Below, piece after piece: positions 26,036 to 34,109 of a stretch of 64,000 bases of DNA. Made by a program: the position numbers and the translations under genes. The DNA comes from Ulvibacterium marinum (GTDB taxonomy: Bacteria > Bacteroidota > Bacteroidia > Flavobacteriales > Flavobacteriaceae): positions 372,001 through 436,000 of the forward strand of contig NZ_RBCJ01000004.1 of the NCBI RefSeq assembly GCF_003626755.1, in the 5' to 3' direction. The notes beneath the pieces are model-generated. The model saw nothing but the letters and a program-made list of their open reading frames with translations, searched no databases and was not told the DNA's origin. The stretch's first letter is position 1. Every line of letters starts with the position of its first letter.

Positions 26036-27415
26036 TTATTTGAGAATAAATGGACTATGCTCCTTCAGGGTATAGTTCTTTTTAAGGAATTGGGGTGCCA
26101 AGCTTATTACATCGGAAACAACGATAGCAGCCCCTAGGGCCGATCCCAGTGAGGAATCAGTTGTGTTCAGTTTCATGTTCCCGAAATGTTGCGAGAGCAG
26201 TTGTACATACACCTCATTGTCACTAAAGCCTCCATCCACATAAAGCTCTTTGATTTTTACATCGCCCATAGCGGACCTAATACTTTTTTGTTGCAGTTGT
26301 ATCAGTTCTAGCATTAGCTGATGATAGGCGTGTTCGAATTTATCATACGGAATTTTGGTCTCTTCCGGCATGTCTCCCGAAGCAATACTTGACCATTTGA
26401 ACATAGCAACGAAATCATTGTTGATTTCAAAAAATGTATCCTGATTAAATTTCACTTTCTTATGGCAGTCATCCGAGACATTAAAGTGATTGGACAAAGC
26501 CTTAACTTGAAGTTTATATTCGTTACCAAGGAACAATCTTGAAACCTTTACCGGACTCCCATCAATTCGCATGTTAAAGAGACTATCATTTTTTATGTCC
26601 TCTAAGGTCAGCATGCCTGTACTGAAAGGATTGATCGAAATGCTCCAAGTACCTGTCGATACCAATAAAAAAGGTTTGGAAATGCTATGGATATAGGGTA
26701 ATAGCGCAGAAGAGCTATCGTGAATACCCGTACCCATTCGAATGACTTTACCTTTATAATTTATAGGGATTGTTTCTCTGGAAGAAGTAATTGGAGGCAA
26801 TTTTTCATGTATTCCTTCTCGATAGACCCAAAGATGGTAGTCTTCTTTCTCATAGTCCCAAAGCATGGTATGGCAACCTATACTAGTATATTCACTTACT
26901 GGAATTCCTGTAAATAGATAACTCAGATATTGTGGAAGGTGTAAAGAATATTTTATTCTGTTGAATACTTCTGGCTTCGCATATTTGAGCCAGTACAAAT
27001 GTAAGCCGGTATTAAGCATACCCAACTTAGGAGATCCGGTTATTCTTGATAGTTCATCTTCCGGGCCATAGCTGTCATAAAAAGATTTGAAAATTTCATC
27101 TTTAAAAGGCTTCATGTAATTATAGAGAGGGGTGATTGCTTTGCCGTTTTCATCAATGTGAACAAGGCTTGCTCCATAACAAGAAAAATTTAATGTCTCT
27201 ATTTCGTATTCCCGAGAATCCAGTATTCTATCAAAAACCTCTATTGCCCAATTTTCTAACGCTTTCAGGTTTTCCGTCGGATATCCATCTTCATCCGTGA
27301 TTTCATCAAAGCGAATATACTCGCGATACACCTCTTGGAAGCCCGAATCAAAAAGAAAAAACTTTTTGTTGGTCCTGCCAATATCGAACACGGCCGTTAC
27401 CTTTCTCTTCATCAT
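26036..27415 (-). CDS. rhaB: FGGY-family kinase, probable L-rhamnulokinase
   Basis: 459 residues. FGGY-fold motifs are present: the phosphate-1 loop AVFDIGRTNKKFFLFD, the substrate-side NFSCYGASLVHID, the adenosine region LLVSTGTWSISINPF and the C-terminal ELYVDGGFSDNEVYVQLL. It would phosphorylate L-rhamnulose to L-rhamnulose-1-phosphate with ATP. The gene lies 7 bp after the rhamnose isomerase gene and 4 bp before the LldD-like gene, in pathway order. It is shorter and diverged compared with the enterobacterial RhaB, as usual for Bacteroidota operons of this type; sugar specificity is inferred mainly from the neighbours. Confidence 0.85.
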   Translation of the reverse strand: MMKRKVTAVFDIGRTNKKFFLFDSGFQEVYREYIRFDEITDEDGYPTENLKALENWAIEVFDRILDSREYEIETLNFSCYGASLVHIDENGKAITPLYNYMKPFKDEIFKSFYDSYGPEDELSRITGSPKLGMLNTGLHLYWLKYAKPEVFNRIKYSLHLPQYLSYLFTGIPVSEYTSIGCHTMLWDYEKEDYHLWVYREGIHEKLPPITSSRETIPINYKGKVIRMGTGIHDSSSALLPYIHSISKPFLLVSTGTWSISINPFSTGMLTLEDIKNDSLFNMRIDGSPVKVSRLFLGNEYKLQVKALSNHFNVSDDCHKKVKFNQDTFFEINNDFVAMFKWSSIASGDMPEETKIPYDKFEHAYHQLMLELIQLQQKSIRSAMGDVKIKELYVDGGFSDNEVYVQLLSQHFGNMKLNTTDSSLGSALGAAIVVSDVISLAPQFLKKNYTLKEHSPFILK

Positions 27416-27422
27416 GAAAATT

Positions 27423-28703
27423 TTATAATCCGGATGCTACAGAATCGGCTCCCCTATCCTTGATTAGGTTTTTTCTTATATTCAATGAACGATAGGCATT
27501 GATAGGATGAAGTGCCCCACCACGATTCAACCTTGCTTTTTCGAGTAATGGTCTGACATCGGTTCTATACGCATCTTGAAGTAGCTCCTGACACTTGACT
27601 ACGTCATGATTTACTTGCGCTTCACGTAGCAAATTTTGGTCTACCAAAAGGGCTTTGGCATAAGCCTCTTGAATAGCCTCCAAAGACTGCATGAGGTCTT
27701 CAAGCGGATCTTTGGTATTGTGGCTGGCATCAATCATCCATGCAGGATATGGATTTTGAGGATTGTTTTCCATCCCATAGACCAATTCATTGAAAATGAG
27801 GAAAAGCGCATAAGGTTTTATACTGCCGACCGTTAGGTCATCATCGCCGTATTTACTATCATTAAAATGAAACCCGCCCAGTTTTCCCTTCAACATTAAG
27901 GTAGAAACTATCTGCTCAATATTGGTGTTGGGAAGATGATGGCCCAAATCCACCAAGGTATAGGCCTTATCGCCACATTCGTTGGCCAGCATAAAAGAAG
28001 TGCCCCAATCTTGGATAACCGTACTATAAAAATTGGGTTCATAAGGCTTGTATTCGATGAAAAGCTTCCAGTCATCAGGAAGCTCACCATAAATATCCTT
28101 TAGGCTATTTTGTGTATTCGTTAAAGCAGTTTGAAAATTAGCTTGGCCTGGAAAATTGGTCCCGTCCGCAAGCCATACCGTTAAACTCTTTGAACCCAGC
28201 TTATCCCCTATTTTTATTACATCTATGTTATGTGCAATAGCCTGTTCTCGAATTACTTTGCTTGCGTTGCTCAACGATCCGAACTTATAGCTCTCCCTGG
28301 CACTTTCTTGATCTTGAAAGGTATTTGAGTTTACGGCATCGAAGGTAACCCCATGGGAGTTCGCCACTTCTTTGATGGCATTATAATCGTTAGGAACATC
28401 CCAAGGAATGTGTAATGATATGGCCCCTGCAGTCCGCGTAAGTGCATGTAGAACACCCACATCATCTATTTTTTGCTCAAGGTTCGAAGGCTCTCCCTGA
28501 AAGCTAAAACGACCGAACCTTGTACCTCCGGCTCCTAATGCCCAACTGGGTATGGCGACCTGGAAATCCCCCAGTTTTTTGATTATAGAATCAATTTGAT
28601 ATCCCTTTCCTGAAAGTAGACTTGATAAAAAATCAAAATGCCTGTTATGTTCCGCAATGTATTTTTGATTGGTATCTTGAATGTGATTTTTGTCTATTCT
28701 CAT
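27423..28703 (-). CDS. rhaI: L-rhamnose isomerase (RhaI type)
   Basis: 426 residues, TIM-barrel sugar isomerase resembling the Pseudomonas stutzeri-type RhaI rather than the E. coli RhaA. Metal and substrate residues appear in the expected blocks: IPSWALGAGGTRFGRF, SLHIPWD, KIGDKLGSKSL, LFIEYKPYEP (metal Glu), LVDLGHH (Asp and His), GFHFNDSKYGDDDL (His, Asp) and WMIDASHN. It would convert L-rhamnose to L-rhamnulose in the cytoplasm. It lies between the aldolase-dehydrogenase gene (83 bp away, with a strong hairpin in the gap) and the kinase (7 bp). The L-rhamnose assignment is well supported by the complete pathway around it. Confidence 0.9.
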   Translation of the reverse strand: MRIDKNHIQDTNQKYIAEHNRHFDFLSSLLSGKGYQIDSIIKKLGDFQVAIPSWALGAGGTRFGRFSFQGEPSNLEQKIDDVGVLHALTRTAGAISLHIPWDVPNDYNAIKEVANSHGVTFDAVNSNTFQDQESARESYKFGSLSNASKVIREQAIAHNIDVIKIGDKLGSKSLTVWLADGTNFPGQANFQTALTNTQNSLKDIYGELPDDWKLFIEYKPYEPNFYSTVIQDWGTSFMLANECGDKAYTLVDLGHHLPNTNIEQIVSTLMLKGKLGGFHFNDSKYGDDDLTVGSIKPYALFLIFNELVYGMENNPQNPYPAWMIDASHNTKDPLEDLMQSLEAIQEAYAKALLVDQNLLREAQVNHDVVKCQELLQDAYRTDVRPLLEKARLNRGGALHPINAYRSLNIRKNLIKDRGADSVASGL

Positions 28704-28730
28704 CGGACTGAACTTTTGGCTGTGAAATAA

Positions 28731-28760
28731 ACTTCCACGGGCCTAAAGGCCCGTAGAAGT
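28731..28760 (-). terminator. Strong intercistronic hairpin between rhaEW and rhaI
   Basis: ACTTC-C-ACGGGCC (28731-28743) pairs with GGCCCGT-A-GAAGT (28748-28760), twelve pairs with one mismatch and a 4-base loop. In the transcribed direction it follows the aldolase stop by 26 bp and is followed by TTATTT. It may attenuate or process the rha transcript and so set a different dose for the upstream enzyme. Confidence 0.55.
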
Positions 28761-28786
28761 CCTGAAATAAAAACTAACTCAAACAA

Positions 28787-30892
28787 CTATCGTACAAATG
28801 CATTGGCCATTCCGCCGTCCACATTGATTATATTTCCTGTAGTCTTGTTTAAAATCCCAACACAGGCAAAGACTCCGTTGGCGATATCCTCCGGATAAAT
28901 AATTTCATTAAGCAGATTTCGTTTGGCATAATGTGCTGGAAGTTCCTCCACCGTAATTCCATAAGCCTTTGCACGGCCCTCGGCCCAATCACCTTCCCAT
29001 ATCTTACTACCAACGATAACCCCATCGGGGTTCACAATATTTACACGAATTTTATCCCCGCCCAGCTCGGCCGCCAACAAACGGGCCATATGTTGCTGTG
29101 CGGCTTTCGCCGTGCCATAACCTACATTATTAGGGCCCGAGACTAGTCCATTTTTGCTGGCAATGCTTATGAAGTCACCACCTAACCCTTGCTCCCTCAT
29201 AATAGAGACAGCCTGTTTCGCCAGCTCAAATTGGCCTTTGACCAGCACGTTCTGTAGAATGTCCCAATCTTCCCCTGTCGTCTCTTGAAGTGGTTTTGAA
29301 ATTGCCAAACCAGCACTATGGACTACGATATCCACCCCGCCGAATTCCAGACATGCTTTTTTGAAGGCATCAGCGATCGAATCGCTCTTGGTCACATCGC
29401 ATACGGCGTAGCTAGCGGTATCCCTAGAATAGGTATTTAAAGCTTCTTTTAATCTGTCTTCGGCAATATCGGTCAACACCAAATTGGCACCTTCTTCGGC
29501 CAATTTATCGGCGATTGCCTTCCCTATGCCACCACCAGCCCCTGTAACCAATGCCACTTTTCTTGATAAGGGTTTTTCCTTGGGCATACGTTGCAATTTT
29601 GCTTCTTCCAACAGCCAATATTCGATGTCAAAGGCTTCTTGCCTTGGCAATGATGTATATTCGGAAATGGCTTCCGCGCCCCGCATCACATTAATTGCAT
29701 TTACGTAAAACTCATTCGCAACCCGGGTGGTCTGTTTATTCTTTGCAAAGCTGAACATTCCCACACCTGGATAGATAATAATAATGGGGTTGGCATCACG
29801 GGCCGAAGGACTATTGTCGTGTTTGTGTTTATCATAGTATTCTTGATACTCCCTTCTATATGCCTTAAAAGCCGGTTCTAATTTTTTACGTATTTCTTCG
29901 ATATTGGAAAGGTCTTCTTCGGCATCCAATTGGAGTACCAATGGTTGAATCTTGGTTCTTAAAAAGTGATCGGGACATGAGGTGCCCATAGGAGCCAACC
30001 GATCCAAATCGTTACTATTTATGTATTCAAGAACCACATCACTATCGTTAAAATGACCTATCATTCTTTTTTCTGAAGAACATAGCCCTCTCAACATGGG
30101 CATCAACTGGGCGGCTTTTTCCATACGTTCCTCTTTGGGAAGACTTTTTACCTTCTGCCCCCCAAAAACGCTGCCTTTCTCTTTGATTTTAGTCTCTATA
30201 TATTCGGAAGCCATTTCGATGACTTCCAAACTGTTTACATAACATTCGTAAGAAGTGTCGCCCCAAGTAAATAAACCATGGCTTCCCAAAACTATCCCAC
30301 GGATACCGGGATTGTCGTTCAAACATTTTTCCAATTGAAGTCCAAGATCAAAACCCGGTCTTTGCCACGGCACCCACCCCATGGTATCTCCCCATATCTC
30401 TTTGGTAACTTTTTCACTGTCTTTTGCCGCGGCTACGGCAATAAGAGCATCTGGATGTAGATGGTCGATATGTTTAAATGGAAGCAATCCATGCAAGGGC
30501 GTATCGATCGAAGGGGCCTTGCTTTCCAAATCATATATGCAATGATTAAAGAGACCTACCATACGATCTTCATCTGGAAGGCCCCCATATACATTTTTAA
30601 GATTTCTTAAGCGCTCGGTATACAGTCCGGCAATTCCGGCCTTTGTCAATGTACCAATATCGCCTCCCGAACCTTTTATCCACATAACCTCAACCTCTTC
30701 ATCGGTCAGTGGGTCTTTTTCTATTGTTTTACAACTTGTATTTCCCCCACCATAATTTGTGATTCTAAGGTCTGCCCCTAAAATATTAGATCGGTATAGG
30801 AAAAGTTCTACTTGGTCATCATCCAATAAATCAGCTTTCTTCTCGTCCCATAGATAGTCTACAAATTTGAAATCCTTGGTCAAGTTATTCAT
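28787..30892 (-). CDS. rhaEW: Bifunctional L-rhamnulose-1-phosphate aldolase / L-lactaldehyde dehydrogenase
   Basis: 701 residues, a two-domain fusion. Residues about 1-420 are a class II aldolase domain with the phosphate-binding ITNYGGGNTSCK and the zinc ligands in FKHIDHLHPDA. Residues about 440-701 are a short-chain dehydrogenase: cofactor loop VALVTGAGGGIGKAIA, NAD-preferring LTDIAED, catalytic Ser in FISIASKNG and Tyr/Lys in GYGTAKAAQQ. The RhaEW-type enzyme splits L-rhamnulose-1-phosphate into DHAP and L-lactaldehyde and oxidises the latter to L-lactate. It is the first gene of the rha operon, divergent from the GntR regulator, with the operator box 56 bp before its start. Confidence 0.9.
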   Translation of the reverse strand: MNNLTKDFKFVDYLWDEKKADLLDDDQVELFLYRSNILGADLRITNYGGGNTSCKTIEKDPLTDEEVEVMWIKGSGGDIGTLTKAGIAGLYTERLRNLKNVYGGLPDEDRMVGLFNHCIYDLESKAPSIDTPLHGLLPFKHIDHLHPDALIAVAAAKDSEKVTKEIWGDTMGWVPWQRPGFDLGLQLEKCLNDNPGIRGIVLGSHGLFTWGDTSYECYVNSLEVIEMASEYIETKIKEKGSVFGGQKVKSLPKEERMEKAAQLMPMLRGLCSSEKRMIGHFNDSDVVLEYINSNDLDRLAPMGTSCPDHFLRTKIQPLVLQLDAEEDLSNIEEIRKKLEPAFKAYRREYQEYYDKHKHDNSPSARDANPIIIIYPGVGMFSFAKNKQTTRVANEFYVNAINVMRGAEAISEYTSLPRQEAFDIEYWLLEEAKLQRMPKEKPLSRKVALVTGAGGGIGKAIADKLAEEGANLVLTDIAEDRLKEALNTYSRDTASYAVCDVTKSDSIADAFKKACLEFGGVDIVVHSAGLAISKPLQETTGEDWDILQNVLVKGQFELAKQAVSIMREQGLGGDFISIASKNGLVSGPNNVGYGTAKAAQQHMARLLAAELGGDKIRVNIVNPDGVIVGSKIWEGDWAEGRAKAYGITVEELPAHYAKRNLLNEIIYPEDIANGVFACVGILNKTTGNIINVDGGMANAFVR

Positions 30893-30947
30893 ATAATAAA
30901 CGTTAATTTTTAACTGCGGCTAAATTAAAATAGAGAATCAATGTTGC

Positions 30948-30967
30948 CATCCTGTACTGTACTGTTC
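30948..30967 (-). promoter_or_regulatory. GntR-regulon operator upstream of the rha operon
   Basis: On the coding strand of the rha operon the site reads GAACAGTACAGTACAGGATG, three overlapping ACAGT/ACAGG repeats. The identical 20 bases occur at 62712-62731 before susC 3, and variants precede five other units. A possible -7 element, TATACTTA, directly precedes the box, so a bound regulator would block initiation. It lies between the divergent rhaEW and gntR genes and could also control the regulator. Confidence 0.8.
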
Positions 30968-31078
30968 TAAGTATACAAAACTACTGAGTCTACAATATAC
31001 TTTTAATTATCAATTTAAATGCCTTAATTTCATTCCCTAATTGGTGCTAAAATAACCAAATGTAGAACTACACACTTT

Positions 31079-32125
31079 ATGGATATGTTCAATTATATAA
31101 AGATTGATGAAAATTCAAGGATTCCAAAATACAGACAGATAGTAGATGCCATCATCAACAATATTTCAAACGGAAATCTAAAAATCGATGACAAAATTCC
31201 TTCGATCAACAGTTTTAGTGAGGAATTTTTGCTCTCAAGGGATACCGTAGAAAAAGCGTATCAAATACTAAAGGATAGAAAAGTAATTACTTCCATCAGG
31301 GGAAAAGGATATTACATCACCCGTACCAAATTGATATCCAAAGTAAACATTCTGTTTTTGATCAATAAGTTGAGTGCCTATAAAATGCGCATCTACAATT
31401 CATTTATAAATACTATTGGGGGCAATTCACATACAGATCTGTACATCTACCATTGCGATAATTCACTTTTTCTAAATTTGCTCGAAAAGAACAGCAACGC
31501 CTATGATTATTATATAATTATGCCCCATTTTAAGACAGAAAACCTTAAACATGTAAGCTATACGGACGAAGCGGTAAAAGCCATATGCAAGATACCTAGG
31601 GAAAAACTCATCCTAATGGACAACAACCAACTCCAAATAGATGGCGAATTTGTTGAAATTTATCAAGATTTTGAGAATGACATTTACAATGCGCTCAAAG
31701 AGGGATTGGCCAAGGTTTCAAGATATAATAAATTGATATTAGTGTATCCGGAAAATTCGGTTTATCCCTACCCTAAACGGATTCTGCATGGTTTCAAAAA
31801 ATTCTGTGTCGAACACGAAATCTCTTTTGAAGTTCTGGACGAAATATTCGACGATATTATTTTAAAAAAGGGGGATCTTTTTATAACCATAGAAGAAACG
31901 GATTTGGTTAGTCTAGTCAATCAAATTAGAGAAAAAGAGTTTATTCTGGGTGTTGAGATAGGGGTAATATCCTATAACGACACACCCTTAAAAGAGCTAC
32001 TGGGAATTACCGTTATCTCTACGGATTTTAAGGCCATGGGCGAGACGGCTTCACGTATGATCTTGAACAAGGAGAAAGGAAAGGTAAAAAATCCGTTCAA
32101 TTTTATCGATAGAAATTCGATTTAA
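31079..32125 (+). CDS. GntR-family regulator with sugar-binding-protein-like sensor, probable rhamnose regulator
   Basis: 348 residues. Residues 1-80 are a GntR winged helix: IPKYRQIVDAIINNI, KIPSINSFSEEFLLSRDTVEKAYQIL, SIRGKGYYI. Residues 85-340 form a LacI/periplasmic-binding-like effector domain (VNILFLINKLSAYKMRI, YYIIMPHFK, LILVYPENS, ITVISTDFKAMGETASRMIL). This architecture is used by Bacteroidota regulators of deoxysugar and pentose operons. It is divergent from the rha operon with a 186-bp shared control region holding an exact operator copy. The same box recurs before the PUL units, so this protein is the best candidate to control the whole sulfated-glycan and rhamnose regulon. Start at 31079; an internal Met two codons later cannot be excluded. 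Confidence 0.88.
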   Translation: MDMFNYIKIDENSRIPKYRQIVDAIINNISNGNLKIDDKIPSINSFSEEFLLSRDTVEKAYQILKDRKVITSIRGKGYYITRTKLISKVNILFLINKLSAYKMRIYNSFINTIGGNSHTDLYIYHCDNSLFLNLLEKNSNAYDYYIIMPHFKTENLKHVSYTDEAVKAICKIPREKLILMDNNQLQIDGEFVEIYQDFENDIYNALKEGLAKVSRYNKLILVYPENSVYPYPKRILHGFKKFCVEHEISFEVLDEIFDDIILKKGDLFITIEETDLVSLVNQIREKEFILGVEIGVISYNDTPLKELLGITVISTDFKAMGETASRMILNKEKGKVKNPFNFIDRNSI

Positions 32126-32173
32126 AGCTTACATCGAACTTAATTGAATTTTTATAAAACGGTTTTTGCCCTT

Positions 32174-32498
32174 TTAGGGAATTATTAGAATCCCTCTTTT
32201 GGAATCGATACCCAAATCGGCCATCTGCACAAAACCGGTCAACACTTCATTTACTTCACCGTTATCCGAAATCTTCAACAGTCTTCCTCCCGTCCAGTCA
32301 GTTGCATAAAAATAATCTCCATATTTAATGACAAACGTAACGGACTTTATAACCTAATTCGGCGAACGGTTTTGAGCGCTCGGGTATGAACAATTCATCC
32401 ATCTTGAAATCAAAAGCGAACAAAGCTCTATTTATTCCCTGAGCACTTAGTAGCCATGATGTCAATATGAGCAATATGATGAAGCCACTTTTTTTCAT
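32174..32498 (-). pseudogene. Truncated SMP-30/NHL-like exported propeller gene
   Basis: The minus strand starts with a good signal peptide (MKKSGFIILLILTSWLLSAQ) and runs 57 codons to a stop. In another frame the sequence continues YGDYFYATDWTGGRLLKISD, then GEVNEVLTGF and DLGIDSKRGILIIP before a stop at 32174, which reads as the last blades of an SMP-30/NHL-type propeller. The middle of the gene is missing and the ends are out of frame. It lies directly downstream of the sulfatase at 32507. Confidence 0.7.
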
Positions 32499-32506
32499 AA
32501 CTCCTT

Positions 32507-33946
32507 TTACTTATTTTGAAAATAATGATCATACCATTTTTTCTCGCGTCTGATCTCTGTTTCGGAAATTCCCTTTACATGGAGTTCACTCGCCCAGTCC
32601 AATAGTTTTTTCTTCATTTGCATTGCTTTATCCGGATAGTCAACTATCAAATTTTTAGTTTCGTGCTCGGCGGTAGTCACATCAAATAAAAACTCGCGAT
32701 TGCCGACTTTTAAAAATTTTAGATTGCCCATACGAATGGCCGATTGATCCCAAAACCTCCAATACAAAGCATCGTGTGGTGCGTCTTTTTTTACGCCGGT
32801 CAGATAAGGAATTAGATTTACTCCATCAAGTTTTTTTGGCAAATCGATTCCCGCAAGTGAAAGACAGGTTGCAGCTACGTCCAGGGATATTACAGGCCTG
32901 TCGTATACCTTTCCTTTAGGTAGGCCTGCAGGCCAGTTTACAATAAAGGGCACACGTATGCCGCCCTCAGAAAGCATTCCTTTTTCGCCAACCCAAGGGG
33001 TGTTCAGCGATCCATCCCAAGCACCGCCCTTAAATGAGATAGGCTTATCTTCCATAGTTATTTTTAGCGGGGCACCGTTGTCACTGATAAAAAATATAAT
33101 GGTGTTCTCTTCCACACCCATTTTTCTCAGTGTTTGCTTTATTTTGCCGATACCATCATCAATTGCCGACAACATGGCAAGACAGTACTTACGCCGTATA
33201 GGCATCTCTTCCGGAAATCGGTCAAGATATTTTTTAGTAGCTTCCAAGGGTACGTGCGGCGCAAAGTAAGACAGGTAAAAGAAGAATGGTTTTTCACTGT
33301 TTTTTTCGATGAATTCAATTGCGGCATCGGTCTGAACATCCAAACGGTATCCTTCTTGCTTTATCCATTGTGCCTGTATTTCTTTTCCGTTTAAAGTATA
33401 AGTTGCCCAAAAATTATTTCCATAGCCTTGAAACGTTTTTTCAAATCCACGATTAGAACTCATGTAGGGTATTTTCTTCTCGAAAGGGATGTCGTCAGGG
33501 GAGTATTTCTTTTTATCTTTTAGTTCCGGTAAATTTTGAATAATCCACTCTTTGGATTGATGATTAGGGTCTAAATGCCATTTACCGGTCATGCCCGTAA
33601 CATAACCCGCTTCCTGCATACGTTCGGCTATTAGGGTCTCACTAAGCGGAAGTGGAATGATACCATTGTGATCCAAACCAAATCGCTGTTGGTAGCGACC
33701 TGTCAATAATCCTGCCCTGGATGGGATACATTGCGGTGCAGTTACATAACCAGAAGTTACAAGAATCCCTGTTTTGGCCAACATATCAATATTAGGAGTC
33801 TTTAAGTCATCTACCTGTCCGTTCGCGCCGATATCTGCATATCCTTGGTCATCCGTAAAGATTACAATGACATTTGGTTTTTCCTGACCAAAGGAAATCG
33901 AAACTATGGACATAAGAATAAAAAAGGCAGTGATTTTGATTTTCAT
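32507..33946 (-). CDS. Arylsulfatase-type sulfatase (S1 family), exported
   Basis: 479 residues. A signal peptide (1-20) precedes PNVIVIFTDDQGYADIG, whose Asp pair binds calcium. Cys73 lies in CIPSRAGLLTG and is the residue converted to formylglycine (C-X-P-S-R). Further family blocks are TGKWHLD, FFFYLSYFAPHVPL and IFFISDNGAP. It would remove sulfate esters from the imported or surface-bound glycan in the periplasm. The gene is divergent from the DUF5722-like gene with operator-like boxes in the 163-bp gap, and is followed by a broken propeller gene. The exact position of the sulfate attacked cannot be told from sequence. Confidence 0.92.
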   Translation of the reverse strand: MKIKITAFFILMSIVSISFGQEKPNVIVIFTDDQGYADIGANGQVDDLKTPNIDMLAKTGILVTSGYVTAPQCIPSRAGLLTGRYQQRFGLDHNGIIPLPLSETLIAERMQEAGYVTGMTGKWHLDPNHQSKEWIIQNLPELKDKKKYSPDDIPFEKKIPYMSSNRGFEKTFQGYGNNFWATYTLNGKEIQAQWIKQEGYRLDVQTDAAIEFIEKNSEKPFFFYLSYFAPHVPLEATKKYLDRFPEEMPIRRKYCLAMLSAIDDGIGKIKQTLRKMGVEENTIIFFISDNGAPLKITMEDKPISFKGGAWDGSLNTPWVGEKGMLSEGGIRVPFIVNWPAGLPKGKVYDRPVISLDVAATCLSLAGIDLPKKLDGVNLIPYLTGVKKDAPHDALYWRFWDQSAIRMGNLKFLKVGNREFLFDVTTAEHETKNLIVDYPDKAMQMKKKLLDWASELHVKGISETEIRREKKWYDHYFQNK

Positions 33947-34009
33947 GGGCTCCTATAATTTTCATGTAACGGATTGCGTTAAATGTATCCAGATTCAATT
34001 TAAATTCCG

Positions 34010-34024
34010 TCATGCACTGTCCTG
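34010..34024 (-). promoter_or_regulatory. Operator-like box for the sulfatase at 32507-33946
   Basis: On the minus strand CAGGACAGTGCATGA matches CAGTACAGTACAGGA of the GntR-regulon box at 12 of 15 positions, in the orientation seen at the other sites, 63 bp upstream of the sulfatase start. Confidence 0.45.
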
Positions 34025-34036
34025 ACATAAAAAGCA

Positions 34037-34054
34037 AACAGTATACGACAGGAT
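34037..34054 (+). promoter_or_regulatory. GntR-regulon operator for the DUF5722-like gene
   Basis: AACAGTATACGACAGGAT matches AACAGTACAGTACAGGAT at 15 of 18 positions and lies 55 bp upstream of the plus-strand gene at 34110, in the standard orientation. Confidence 0.6.
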
Positions 34055-34109
34055 AGTTTATAGAAAAACCTAAGGTAGTTTTAGAATCTATTGAAAATAC
34101 TATTTTTTT

